A stretch of DNA of 46,172 nucleotides from Bryobacterales bacterium (GTDB taxonomy: Bacteria > Acidobacteriota > Terriglobia > Bryobacterales > Bryobacteraceae). This document shows, piece after piece, positions 1-7,083 of this stretch (within the stretch, counting starts at the first letter, position 1; each line of letters opens with the position of its first letter). The notes beneath the pieces are model-generated. The model was not told the origin of the DNA. It worked only from the letters and a program-made list of their open reading frames with translations, and searched no databases. The stretch lies in the NCBI GenBank assembly GCA_020847975.1, contig JADLBD010000003.1, positions 1 through 46,172 on the forward strand. Reading direction: 5' to 3'. Position numbers and translations under genes: made by a program.

Positions 1-2
1 AG

Positions 3-1853
3 ATGCGGACACTCACCCTGCTGCTGGTTTCGGCGGCGCTTTGCCTGGGGCAGAAAGCATACATTCAGGCGCACTACACGAAGTACGAATACCGGATTGC
101 GATGCGCGACGGGAAGAAGCTGTTCACGGCGGTGTACGTGCCGAAGGACAAGAAAGAGAAGTACCCTATTCTGCTGACGCGCACGCCGTATTCGGTGGGT
201 CCCTACGGCGAGGATCATTATCCCGAGTCGCTGTACCGGAAGTCGAAGAAGGCGCTCAAAGAGGGGTTCATCTTCGTGTTTCAGGATGTGCGCGGGCGGT
301 ATATGTCTGAGGGCGAGTTCGTCAATGTGCGGCCTTATCTTCCGGTGAAGAAGGGGCCGCAGGATATCGACGAGACGACAGACACCTACGACACCATCGA
401 CTGGCTGGTGAAGCATATTCCCAACAACAACGGCAACGTGGGTATTTACGGGACCTCGTACCCGGGGTTCTATGCGGCCATGGGGGCGATTGACGCGCAT
501 CCGGCGCTGAAGGCGGCTTCCCCGCAGGCTCCGGTGACGGACTGGTTCGTGGGGGATGACTTCCATCACAACGGAGCGTTCTACCTGACGCACTATTTCC
601 GTTTCTTCAGCGGCTTCGGATTGCCGCGCCCGGAGTTGATTACGAAGGGGCCGAAGAGTATTTCGCCGGAGATTGTGAATGCCTATCAGTTTTACTTGAA
701 CGTGGGCCCGCTGGCGAACCTGAACGAGAGGTATTTCAAGAACCAGGTGGCGTACTGGAACGAGTTCATCAAGCACCCGAACTACGACGCCTATTGGAAG
801 GCGCGTGATCTGCGTGCGGGCGCGAAGAACGTGAAGCCCGCGATGATGACGGTGGGCGGGTGGTTCGACGCCGAGGATCTCTTCGGCGCGCTCCGTCTGC
901 ATGAGGCGATCGAAAAGGAGGGGCATCCGCCGCAAAACACGCTGGTGATGGGGCCCTGGTATCACGGGCAATGGGGCGGCGACTCAGGGGAGAGGTTGGG
1001 GTTTGTGGACTTTCGCTCGAAGACGGGCGAGTATTACCGCGACGAGATCGAATACCCGTTCTTTCTGTACCACCTGAAGGGGAAAGGAGAGGGAGATTTC
1101 GCGAAGACGTACATGTTCGAAACTGGAGCGAACCAGTGGCAGAAGCTGGACGAATGGCCGCCGAAGCAAGCGCAGGCGCGCGAACTGTATTTGCTGCCCG
1201 GAGGGAAACTCGGCTTTGAGAAAAAGTATGACGGGGGAACGGCATTCGATGAGTATGTGAGCGATCCGGCGCGTCCCGTGCCGTTCACACCGGGGATCGT
1301 GAAGCAGATGACGCGCGAGTACATGGTGGACGATCAACGGTTCGCCTCGGCGAGGCCGGATGTGCTGGTGTACCAGACGGAACTACTCGAAGGGGACGTG
1401 GTGCTTGCCGGGCCGCTGCGGCCGGAGTTGTTCGTATCGACGACCGGGACGGATTCCGATTGGGTGGTGAAGCTGATTGACGTGTATCCGGACGATTATC
1501 CGGACCCGGACCCCAATCCGGAAAAAGTGACGATGGGCGGGTTTGAGCAACTCGTGCGCGGCGAGTTGTTCCGCGGGCGCTTCCGCCAGGGTTACGAGAA
1601 GGCGGCGCCGTTCGTGCCGGGAAAGGTGGAGAGGGTGGAGTACCGGATGCCGGACGTGTTTCACAATTTCCGGCGGGGGCACAGGATCATGATTCAGGTG
1701 CAGAGTTCGTGGTTTCCGCTGGTGGACCGGAATCCGCAAAAGTTCGTGGAGAACATCTATGAAGCGCGGAGGGAGGATTTCGTGAAGGCGGCGCAGCGGG
1801 TTTATCACGATGGGGAACGCCCTTCGGCGGTGAGAGTATTGGTGGTGAGATAA
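3..1853 (+). CDS. Secreted CocE/NonD-family alpha/beta hydrolase (X-Pro dipeptidyl-peptidase type)
   Basis: 616 aa, usual length for the family, with a signal peptide over residues 1-16 ending in LCLGQ, so probably periplasmic. The nucleophile elbow GTSYPGF puts the catalytic Ser at 152. The Asp is in GGWFDAEDLFG (D289) and the His in GPWYHGQWGG (H321), giving a complete triad in family order. The C-terminal third (from about 430) is the jelly-roll domain of the X-Pro/cocaine-esterase family. Such enzymes hydrolyse acyl, ester or Xaa-Pro bonds; the substrate cannot be read from sequence. The start is the ATG at base 3; the true upstream region lies outside the window, so a longer N-terminus is not excluded, although the signal peptide argues for this start. 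A decayed copy of its 3' end follows downstream. Confidence 0.88.
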   Translation: MRTLTLLLVSAALCLGQKAYIQAHYTKYEYRIAMRDGKKLFTAVYVPKDKKEKYPILLTRTPYSVGPYGEDHYPESLYRKSKKALKEGFIFVFQDVRGRYMSEGEFVNVRPYLPVKKGPQDIDETTDTYDTIDWLVKHIPNNNGNVGIYGTSYPGFYAAMGAIDAHPALKAASPQAPVTDWFVGDDFHHNGAFYLTHYFRFFSGFGLPRPELITKGPKSISPEIVNAYQFYLNVGPLANLNERYFKNQVAYWNEFIKHPNYDAYWKARDLRAGAKNVKPAMMTVGGWFDAEDLFGALRLHEAIEKEGHPPQNTLVMGPWYHGQWGGDSGERLGFVDFRSKTGEYYRDEIEYPFFLYHLKGKGEGDFAKTYMFETGANQWQKLDEWPPKQAQARELYLLPGGKLGFEKKYDGGTAFDEYVSDPARPVPFTPGIVKQMTREYMVDDQRFASARPDVLVYQTELLEGDVVLAGPLRPELFVSTTGTDSDWVVKLIDVYPDDYPDPDPNPEKVTMGGFEQLVRGELFRGRFRQGYEKAAPFVPGKVERVEYRMPDVFHNFRRGHRIMIQVQSSWFPLVDRNPQKFVENIYEARREDFVKAAQRVYHDGERPSAVRVLVVR

Positions 1854-2166
1854 ACGACGCACACCAGGAGCGCGGCGTGTGGGTTTGCCAGCGAGAATAG
1901 ACTGACGCACCGGTTATCGACGCAGTCGCGCACGCGGGCGACGGCTGCGGGAACTATTGGGAGGAAAACGGGACGCGCCGGAATAAGGATGTCGTGAGGC
2001 CGGCGTAGCAGGTTTCACACTGCGGACAGTACTCCCCGCGGGTAAGAGTACTGGTGATGAAACAAAAATCTTCTTGTCCGCATCAACTCTCTGCGGAAAC
2101 CGCGTTTGTAGATGTATGGAACACTACGACAAGATTCGAGGCTGCGGCGGCAGCTACCATTTATAG
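1854..2166. other. 313-base gap between hydrolase and small unknown gene
   Basis: Apart from the hydrolase 3' relic (1970-2065), I see no reading frame with a plausible start and ribosome site, no tRNA fold and no T-tailed hairpin. The last 100 bases are more AT-rich and presumably hold the promoter of the gene at 2167, but no convincing -35/-10 pair is visible. Confidence 0.4.
1970..2065 (+). pseudogene. Decayed duplicate of the CocE-hydrolase 3' end
   Basis: Reading the frame through bases 1976-2062 gives a peptide that follows the last ~30 residues of the upstream hydrolase almost without gaps. Shared positions include RR, D-x-V, A, V-x-H-x-G and the terminal VRVLV followed by a hydrophobic and a basic residue. 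A TAG (2006-2008) interrupts the frame and no stop aligns with the hydrolase stop. At DNA level, the stretch around 2038-2065 resembles 1828-1855 in most positions. The simplest reading is a relic of a tandem duplication. It is short and divergent, so confidence is modest. Confidence 0.35.
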
Positions 2167-2580
2167 ATGGGTTTCAGCGAGAATCTGGAAAACAACCTGA
2201 AGAGCCTGGAAGCGCAAGAGGAGCGCGATCCGGCGGCTTTGGAACGGGAACGCGCGCGGCGGGAAGAGGACAAGAAACGGCAGAGCGCGGCGGCTCCGTA
2301 TGTGGAGCAGTTACGGAACGGCGCTTTCACTCAGGGGTTGCTGGCACAGGCAACGCGAATCGGATTCGGGAAACGAACGAAGGTGCACATCGTGTGGCTG
2401 GAGACGCCGGCTATGGCGCTGCGGCTGGATGCCCGGAACCTTCGTCTGGAATTACGGCCTGAACCCGATGGTGTGGAGGCGCACTACTTTACCGATGGCG
2501 TCGAGACAGGCCGGGAGAAAGTGGATCTGGGCGGTGACCCGGCGGCGCTTGCGGGACGCTGGCTCGCGAACCTCGAGTGA
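2167..2580 (+). CDS. Small cytoplasmic protein of unknown function
   Basis: 137 aa without signal peptide or membrane segment. Residues 1-50 are rich in Glu, Arg and Lys (for example RERARREEDKKRQ) and should form a charged helix or coiled coil. Residues 60-137 alternate hydrophobic and polar residues, suggesting a small beta-rich domain. I do not recognise the family. The start ATG lacks an obvious Shine-Dalgarno sequence. The gene ends 10 bases before the convergent stop of the binding-protein gene of the egt operon, so the two transcripts run tail to tail. Codon use matches its neighbours, which supports a real gene. Confidence 0.6.
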   Translation: MGFSENLENNLKSLEAQEERDPAALERERARREEDKKRQSAAAPYVEQLRNGAFTQGLLAQATRIGFGKRTKVHIVWLETPAMALRLDARNLRLELRPEPDGVEAHYFTDGVETGREKVDLGGDPAALAGRWLANLE

Positions 2581-2590
2581 GCCAGCGCCG

Positions 2591-3466
2591 TCAGAGCAGG
2601 CCGGCGGACTTCAGGAAGGCGGAGGCAACTTCGCGTACCGGCTTGTGTTCGCCATCCACTTGATAATTGAGCCGGCGCATGGTTTCGGTGGAGATTTTGC
2701 CGCTCAAGTTTTCCAGAGCAGGCTTCAGCCCGGGATATCTTTCAAAGGCCGCGGAGCGCACAGCAAGGCACGCCTGGTAGGGTGGGAAGGCGTGCTGGTC
2801 ATCGCGGAGGACGCGGAACGGGCGAGCCGAGAGGAGGCCGTCGGTGGCGCTGCCGGCGGCCATGTTCACCTGCTTCTGTTCGAGGGCTCGATATAGCAGG
2901 CCCAGGTCCATGCTGATGGGCGGGGCAGCGTATTTGAAATGATACTTGGCGTTGAGAGCGGGGTACCCGTCAGGGCGCTGAAGGAACTCGTAGCCGATGC
3001 CGAGCCTCCAGGCGATGGAGGAGTTTGCCGCTGCGGTAAGGGTTTCGAGGTGATGAGCAACAGCGTCTTCCTCGCGCACCACCATGGCAAATGGATTGTC
3101 GAAGCCGAGCGGAGGAAGCCATTCGATGCGCCAGTTCCGGCGGTAGAGGGTGCGGACGCGGGCGAGAACGGAGGCGTGATCAGGATAGGACTTGTCCTTG
3201 AGGATGGTCGTGATGGCGGTGCCGGTGTATTCCGGGTAGAGATCGATTTCCCCGCTGACGAGCGCGTTGTGCGCCAACAGGGTGCCGCCAAGGTTCAGCT
3301 TGCGCGAGACGGGATGCCCGAGTTTGTGTTCCAGGTACTGGGCGACAATCTCGCCGAGGATCACCTGTTCGGTGAAGTTTTTCGACGCCACGGTCAGCGG
3401 GCGATGGCCGCCGGCGCAAGCAGTGAGCATGGCGGTCAGACAGTAGAGAACCGTTCTTCGATCCAT
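2591..3466 (-). CDS. Solute-binding lipoprotein of a betaine/EgtU-type ABC importer
   Basis: 291 aa, last gene of the egt-importer operon. The signal ends in a lipobox LTAC with Cys 17, so the mature protein should be a membrane-anchored lipoprotein. The motif SKNFTEQ (28-34) and the segment DLYPEYTGTA (75-84) are hallmarks of the OpuC/ProX/OsmF family, which binds quaternary amines and includes the binding domain of EgtU. The start ATG at 3466 lies 31 bases inside the permease gene, so translation is coupled. In EgtU of Firmicutes the permease and binding domain are one fused protein; here they are separate. Linkage to egtB and egtD points to ergothioneine, hercynine or a related betaine as ligand, which is inference. 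A generic glycine betaine or choline binder is the alternative. Confidence 0.85.
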   Translation of the reverse strand: MDRRTVLYCLTAMLTACAGGHRPLTVASKNFTEQVILGEIVAQYLEHKLGHPVSRKLNLGGTLLAHNALVSGEIDLYPEYTGTAITTILKDKSYPDHASVLARVRTLYRRNWRIEWLPPLGFDNPFAMVVREEDAVAHHLETLTAAANSSIAWRLGIGYEFLQRPDGYPALNAKYHFKYAAPPISMDLGLLYRALEQKQVNMAAGSATDGLLSARPFRVLRDDQHAFPPYQACLAVRSAAFERYPGLKPALENLSGKISTETMRRLNYQVDGEHKPVREVASAFLKSAGLL

Positions 3467-4047
3467 TCCAAGACTCCGTCGGCGGTGATGGCGATGAGAG
3501 CGGCGGGGATGGCGCCCGCGAGTAACTGGGTGCTGTCGACTGAGGCAACACCGCGAAAGATGAAGACACCGAGCCCGCCCCCGCCGATGGCAGCGGCGAT
3601 AGTGGCGGTTCCCACGGTGGTGACGGTGGCGACGCGGAGACCGGCGATGATAGTGCGGGCGGCGAGGGGAAGTTCCACCTGCCAGAGCAACTGGCGGGGA
3701 AGCATGCCCAAGGCGATGGCGGATTCGCGGACGGCGGGGTCCACCGAGAGAATGCCGGTAAGCGTATTGCGCACGATGGGGAGCAGGGCGTAGAGAACGA
3801 GGGCGACGATGGCGGTGCGCTTGCCGATGCCGCCGATGAGGGGGATGGGGATAAGGAATCCGAAGAGGGCGAGGCTGGGGATGGTCTGCACGATGTTGAT
3901 GAGGCCGAGCGACCAGCCGCGGAAGGCGGCCCCGCGGGTGAGCAGAATGCCGAGGGGAAGTCCGATGGCGGCAGCGAGAAACGTGGAGAACAAAACTAAT
4001 TGTAAATGTTCCAGAGTGAGAGCGAGCGTTTCCTGGAGCATGGTCAT
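3436..4047 (-). CDS. Permease of a betaine/EgtU-type ABC importer
   Basis: 203 aa with about five to six hydrophobic spans, the size of OpuCB/OpuCD/OsmW-type permeases. The EAA-loop contact for the ATPase is visible as ALGM-x3-LLWQVELPLAARTI around residues 130-150. NIVQTIPSLALFGF near residue 55 is the other conserved family segment. The ATG overlaps the ATPase stop as ATGA (4044-4047), and the 3' end overlaps the binding-protein gene by 31 bases. Only one permease is present, so a homodimer is expected. Specificity cannot be read from the permease; the egt context suggests a betaine-like thiol-imidazole compound. Confidence 0.87.
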   Translation of the reverse strand: MTMLQETLALTLEHLQLVLFSTFLAAAIGLPLGILLTRGAAFRGWSLGLINIVQTIPSLALFGFLIPIPLIGGIGKRTAIVALVLYALLPIVRNTLTGILSVDPAVRESAIALGMLPRQLLWQVELPLAARTIIAGLRVATVTTVGTATIAAAIGGGGLGVFIFRGVASVDSTQLLAGAIPAALIAITADGVLEWIEERFSTV

Positions 4048-4772
4048 TCCGCGGAAGCGAGGAAAGCGCGCACTTCGGCGCCCGGATGGCGAGTGAATTC
4101 CTCAGGCGTGCCGAGAGCCTCGAGACGTCCCTGATGAAGCAGCGCGATGCGGACGCCGATACGAAGGGCTTCGCGGACATCGTGCGTGACGAAAATGGCG
4201 GTCTTGCGCAGGGAGTCGCGCAGGTGGAGGAACTGCTTCCGCGCTTCGGCGCGGGTGATGGGATCGAGCGCGCCGAAGGGCTCATCGAAGAGGAGAATAT
4301 CCGGATCGGCGGCAAGGGCGCGGGCGATGCCGACGCGCTGGCGCTCGCCCCCGGAAAGCTGGCGCGGATAGCGGGCGGCGAACTGCTCGGGAGGGAGGTC
4401 GAGCCGGGCAAGCAGTTCGTACACCCGGGCACGGATTTTGGAGGGCTCCCATCCCTCGAGCGAGGGGACCAGCCCGACGTTGCGTTCCACGGTGAAGTGA
4501 GGAAAGAGGCCGCCTTCCTGGATCACATATCCGATGCGGCGGCGGAGGCGGATGAGATCCCAGGACGAGGTGGGACGCTCTTCGACGAACACGGCTCCGG
4601 ATGCCGGCATGAGAAGGCCGTTCACCAGCTTGAGGGCGGTGGTCTTGCCTGAGCCGCTGCGGCCGAGCAGCACGAGCGTCTCCCCGGCTTGCAGTTCGAG
4701 GTTGAGGTCCTGGAGGATGGGGCGGCCGGCAACGGAGTATGCGGCGTGCTCGAAGCGAAGGACAGGCTTCAT
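4044..4772 (-). CDS. ABC ATPase of the egt-linked betaine/EgtV-type importer
   Basis: 242 aa from the ATG at 4772, which overlaps the egtD stop as ATGA and has GGAG nine bases upstream. An upstream in-frame ATG at 4808 would add 12 residues inside egtD and is less likely. Walker A GRSGSGKTT (37-45), Q-loop Q85, signature LSGGERQ (139-145), Walker B ILLFDEP (159-165) and H-loop H197 are all intact. The protein stops soon after the NBD and lacks the tandem CBS domains carried by many osmotically regulated OpuCA/OpuAA ATPases, so direct ionic-strength gating is not expected. It energises import by the permease and lipoprotein encoded downstream. Confidence 0.92.
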   Translation of the reverse strand: MKPVLRFEHAAYSVAGRPILQDLNLELQAGETLVLLGRSGSGKTTALKLVNGLLMPASGAVFVEERPTSSWDLIRLRRRIGYVIQEGGLFPHFTVERNVGLVPSLEGWEPSKIRARVYELLARLDLPPEQFAARYPRQLSGGERQRVGIARALAADPDILLFDEPFGALDPITRAEARKQFLHLRDSLRKTAIFVTHDVREALRIGVRIALLHQGRLEALGTPEEFTRHPGAEVRAFLASAE

Positions 4773-5722
4773 TCTCCGGCGCTCCAGAGGTTTTCGGCGA
4801 ACGGCCATTCGGAGTCAATCCAGCGGGAGACGGGGCGGAAACCGGAATCATGCGCAATGGAATCGAGATCGGAGAGGAGGAACTTGTGCGAGGACTCCGT
4901 CCAGATGGTTTCGCCCGCCTCGATGGTGATGCGGAGGCCGGGATTGGGAATGGAGACGTGCTGCCGGGAGCGGGCGCGGAGATACATTTCAATGCGGCGC
5001 ACGGGTTCGTGATAGCGGGCCTCGTGCTCATAGGCGGTGAGATCGAAGTCTGCTCCCAGTTCGCGGTTGATGCGCCCGAGGATGTTGCGGTTGAAGGCCG
5101 CGGTGACGCCGGTGGGGTCGTCATAGGCGAGCAGCATTTGAGGGATCGGCTTGACGAGATCGGCTCCGAGAAGGAGGGCATCACCGGGGCTGAGATGGGA
5201 GCGGAGGGCAGAGAGGAATTCGGTGGCGCGGGAGAGGTCAAAGTTTCCGATGGTGCTGCCGAGGAAGAGGACGAGGAGAGGTTGGGAGCCATCCCGGCCG
5301 GCGGCAACCCGGGCGATGCCGTCGAGATAGGCAGCCTCGATGGGAATGACGGCGGCGCAGGAAGCAAGTTCGCGCGCGCAAGTGTTGAGCGCGGCGGTGG
5401 AGAGATCGATGGCGTAATACCGCGGTTTGTGTCCAGTGCGGGCTCGCAAGCTGTCGAGGATGGAAACCGTTTTCCGTCCGGAGCCGCTGCCGAGTTCGGC
5501 AACAATAGCGCCGGGCGGCATAGCGGCGGCGATTTCCGGCGAGTGGACACGCAGCAGGCGCTCGTCGGCGCGGGTGAGGCCGTACTCGGGCAGGCGGGTG
5601 ATGGCTTCAAACAGTGCGCTTCCGAGATCGTCGTAGAGGTATTTGGACGGAAGCTCACGCTGACCGGAGCGCGCAAGGCCGGCCAGCACATCCTGCGCGA
5701 ATTCGCTGAGGGAGCTACTCAT
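4769..5722 (-). CDS. egtD: L-histidine N-alpha-methyltransferase (hercynine synthase)
   Basis: 317 aa, typical EgtD length. It transfers three methyl groups from SAM to the alpha-amine of histidine, giving hercynine. Family motifs run in order: LPEYGLTR (44-51), SAM loop ELGSGSGRKT (76-85), AIDLS (104-108), FLGSTIGNF (153-161), DPTGVTAAFNRNIL (202-214) and the substrate-side TESSHKF near residue 275. The ATG overlaps the egtB stop (ATGA, 5719-5722) and the 3' end overlaps the ATPase gene in the same way, so three genes are translationally chained. EgtA, EgtC and EgtE genes are not in the window. Confidence 0.93.
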   Translation of the reverse strand: MSSSLSEFAQDVLAGLARSGQRELPSKYLYDDLGSALFEAITRLPEYGLTRADERLLRVHSPEIAAAMPPGAIVAELGSGSGRKTVSILDSLRARTGHKPRYYAIDLSTAALNTCARELASCAAVIPIEAAYLDGIARVAAGRDGSQPLLVLFLGSTIGNFDLSRATEFLSALRSHLSPGDALLLGADLVKPIPQMLLAYDDPTGVTAAFNRNILGRINRELGADFDLTAYEHEARYHEPVRRIEMYLRARSRQHVSIPNPGLRITIEAGETIWTESSHKFLLSDLDSIAHDSGFRPVSRWIDSEWPFAENLWSAGE

Positions 5723-6936
5723 TGCACGTCCACGCAGCGGAACGTGGCATGCACATAAGGATAGCTTTGCCGGTACCAGTTGCGGAAGGAGCGGCGCAGG
5801 AAGCAGGCAGCGGTGCGCGGCGCGCCGCCTTTTACGACGAAGTGATCGCCGTCAAAAAACGGAGCGGAGTATCCGGGATAGAAGGGGAACGGCTCGAAGC
5901 CGGAGAAGGGAGAGAAGGGGGTGGAAGTCCACTCCCAACCGTTGCCTGCGAGTTGCGAAACTCCAAACGCGCTGTCGCCCGCGGGGTTAGCGGTGACGGG
6001 AAGCGGATCCCACCGGGCGAAGTCGAAGTTACCATGGCGGGAGTCGGGCGGCTGGCTACCCCAGGGGAAGACGCGCTCTTCACCCGCGGGTGTACCGTAG
6101 GCGGCGCGATGGAACTGCGCCTCGGTGGGAAGGGACTTGCCCGCGGATTTCGCGTAGGCGGCGGCTTCGGACTGCGTGACATAGACCGGCCAATCGAGCG
6201 GCAGCGGGTATTCGGCAAAGACGCCGCGATAGAACCATTCGCCGTTGCGGCGGGTCCAATAGTGGGGCGGAGCCGCGCCGCTGTTCACGAAGCGTAGGTA
6301 GTCCCCGTTGGCGACCTTGTAACGAGCGATGGAGAAGGCCGGGACTTGGACGCTTGTTTCCGGGAATTCGTTGTCCCAGCCGAAAGAGTCGCCATGCGGC
6401 AGGCCGAGCGTGGCTGTTCCCGCGGGGATGGAAATCATCTCCGGCGCAGGAGGCACGGAAGGAGGCAATGCGGTCAGGGGACGCGCGTGGTTCTCATTGT
6501 GCAGGATGTAGGCAAAGGTCTCCGCATGCATCAGGCGGTGCTCGATGGCGCAATGGATCAATTGCCGCGGAGCGTCTTCCAGAAGCCGGTCGAGTGTTTC
6601 GCGAACGCGGAGGTTGTAGCGCCGCACCTCGTCGAGGGATGGCCAATCCGAAGGTTGATCCTGAGGAAGCTGTCCGGCCGGGGGATCGATGCCGAAGGCG
6701 AAGAGCTTATCGAATTCCGGGTGGAAGGCTGGAATGCCAAGAGCGCGTCGGCCGATCAGGTTCCAATCGAAGGCCTCGAGATGGCCCAGATAGAAGATCA
6801 TGCGGTGGCGCTCGGCAATGGGGCGGTCGTAAAGCTTCTCCCGGGAAACCAGGGCGAAGAGGGAATCGGTTTGGGCACGGGCTCGCGCCAATGCGGCGCC
6901 AGGATGAGCAGACTGCGCAAGCCTTGTCATGGACAT
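5719..6936 (-). CDS. egtB: Hercynine oxygenase / ergothioneine sulfoxide synthase, EgtB family
   Basis: 405 aa. The N-terminal DinB-like domain carries the iron ligands as GHLE (H52) and HRLMHAE (H133, H137, E139), matching the three-His facial triad of EgtB. The C-terminal half is the FGE/SUMF1-like fold (SIPAG near 195, GNGWEWTS near 325, SFRNWYRQ near 385). EgtB joins hercynine to a thiol donor with O2. Acidobacterial EgtBs such as that of Chloracidobacterium can use cysteine directly; which donor this one uses is not certain. First gene of the five-gene operon. A strong site AAAGGAGG lies 10 bases before the ATG at 6936; a second ATG is two codons downstream. It is not the formylglycine generator for the nearby sulfatase: the DinB domain and iron ligands identify EgtB. 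Confidence 0.92.
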   Translation of the reverse strand: MSMTRLAQSAHPGAALARARAQTDSLFALVSREKLYDRPIAERHRMIFYLGHLEAFDWNLIGRRALGIPAFHPEFDKLFAFGIDPPAGQLPQDQPSDWPSLDEVRRYNLRVRETLDRLLEDAPRQLIHCAIEHRLMHAETFAYILHNENHARPLTALPPSVPPAPEMISIPAGTATLGLPHGDSFGWDNEFPETSVQVPAFSIARYKVANGDYLRFVNSGAAPPHYWTRRNGEWFYRGVFAEYPLPLDWPVYVTQSEAAAYAKSAGKSLPTEAQFHRAAYGTPAGEERVFPWGSQPPDSRHGNFDFARWDPLPVTANPAGDSAFGVSQLAGNGWEWTSTPFSPFSGFEPFPFYPGYSAPFFDGDHFVVKGGAPRTAACFLRRSFRNWYRQSYPYVHATFRCVDVQ

Positions 6937-7035
6937 TCCGGGGAGTCCTCCTTTCCAGGGATGAGGATATCGGACTGCATGGTGCGATTTTCAGCTATCC
7001 GCGAGTTTACATTGGTGGCATAATCGGAAACAGCA

Positions 7036-7049
7036 GTAACAACTGTTAC
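7036..7049. promoter_or_regulatory. Operator-like palindrome between the egt operon and the TonB receptor
   Basis: GTAACA-AC-TGTTAC is a perfect inverted repeat with six-base arms and a two-base spacer. It lies in the 147-base divergent intergenic region, 35 bases before the receptor start and 100 bases before egtB. Position and symmetry suit a dimeric regulator. No regulator gene is adjacent. Confidence 0.35.
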
Positions 7050-7083
7050 GAAAGTCTGAAAACATGCTTCAGGGAGCAGACAT

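Noticed and set aside
2591..4432. A 613-residue open frame covering the binding protein and running on upstream
   Set aside because: Only the last 291 residues have family motifs and a signal/lipobox; the rest is the wrong frame of the permease and ATPase genes.
5719..6936. The FGE-like protein as the formylglycine-generating enzyme for the nearby sulfatase
   Set aside because: It has the DinB-type domain with the EgtB iron ligands and is coupled to egtD; it is EgtB.
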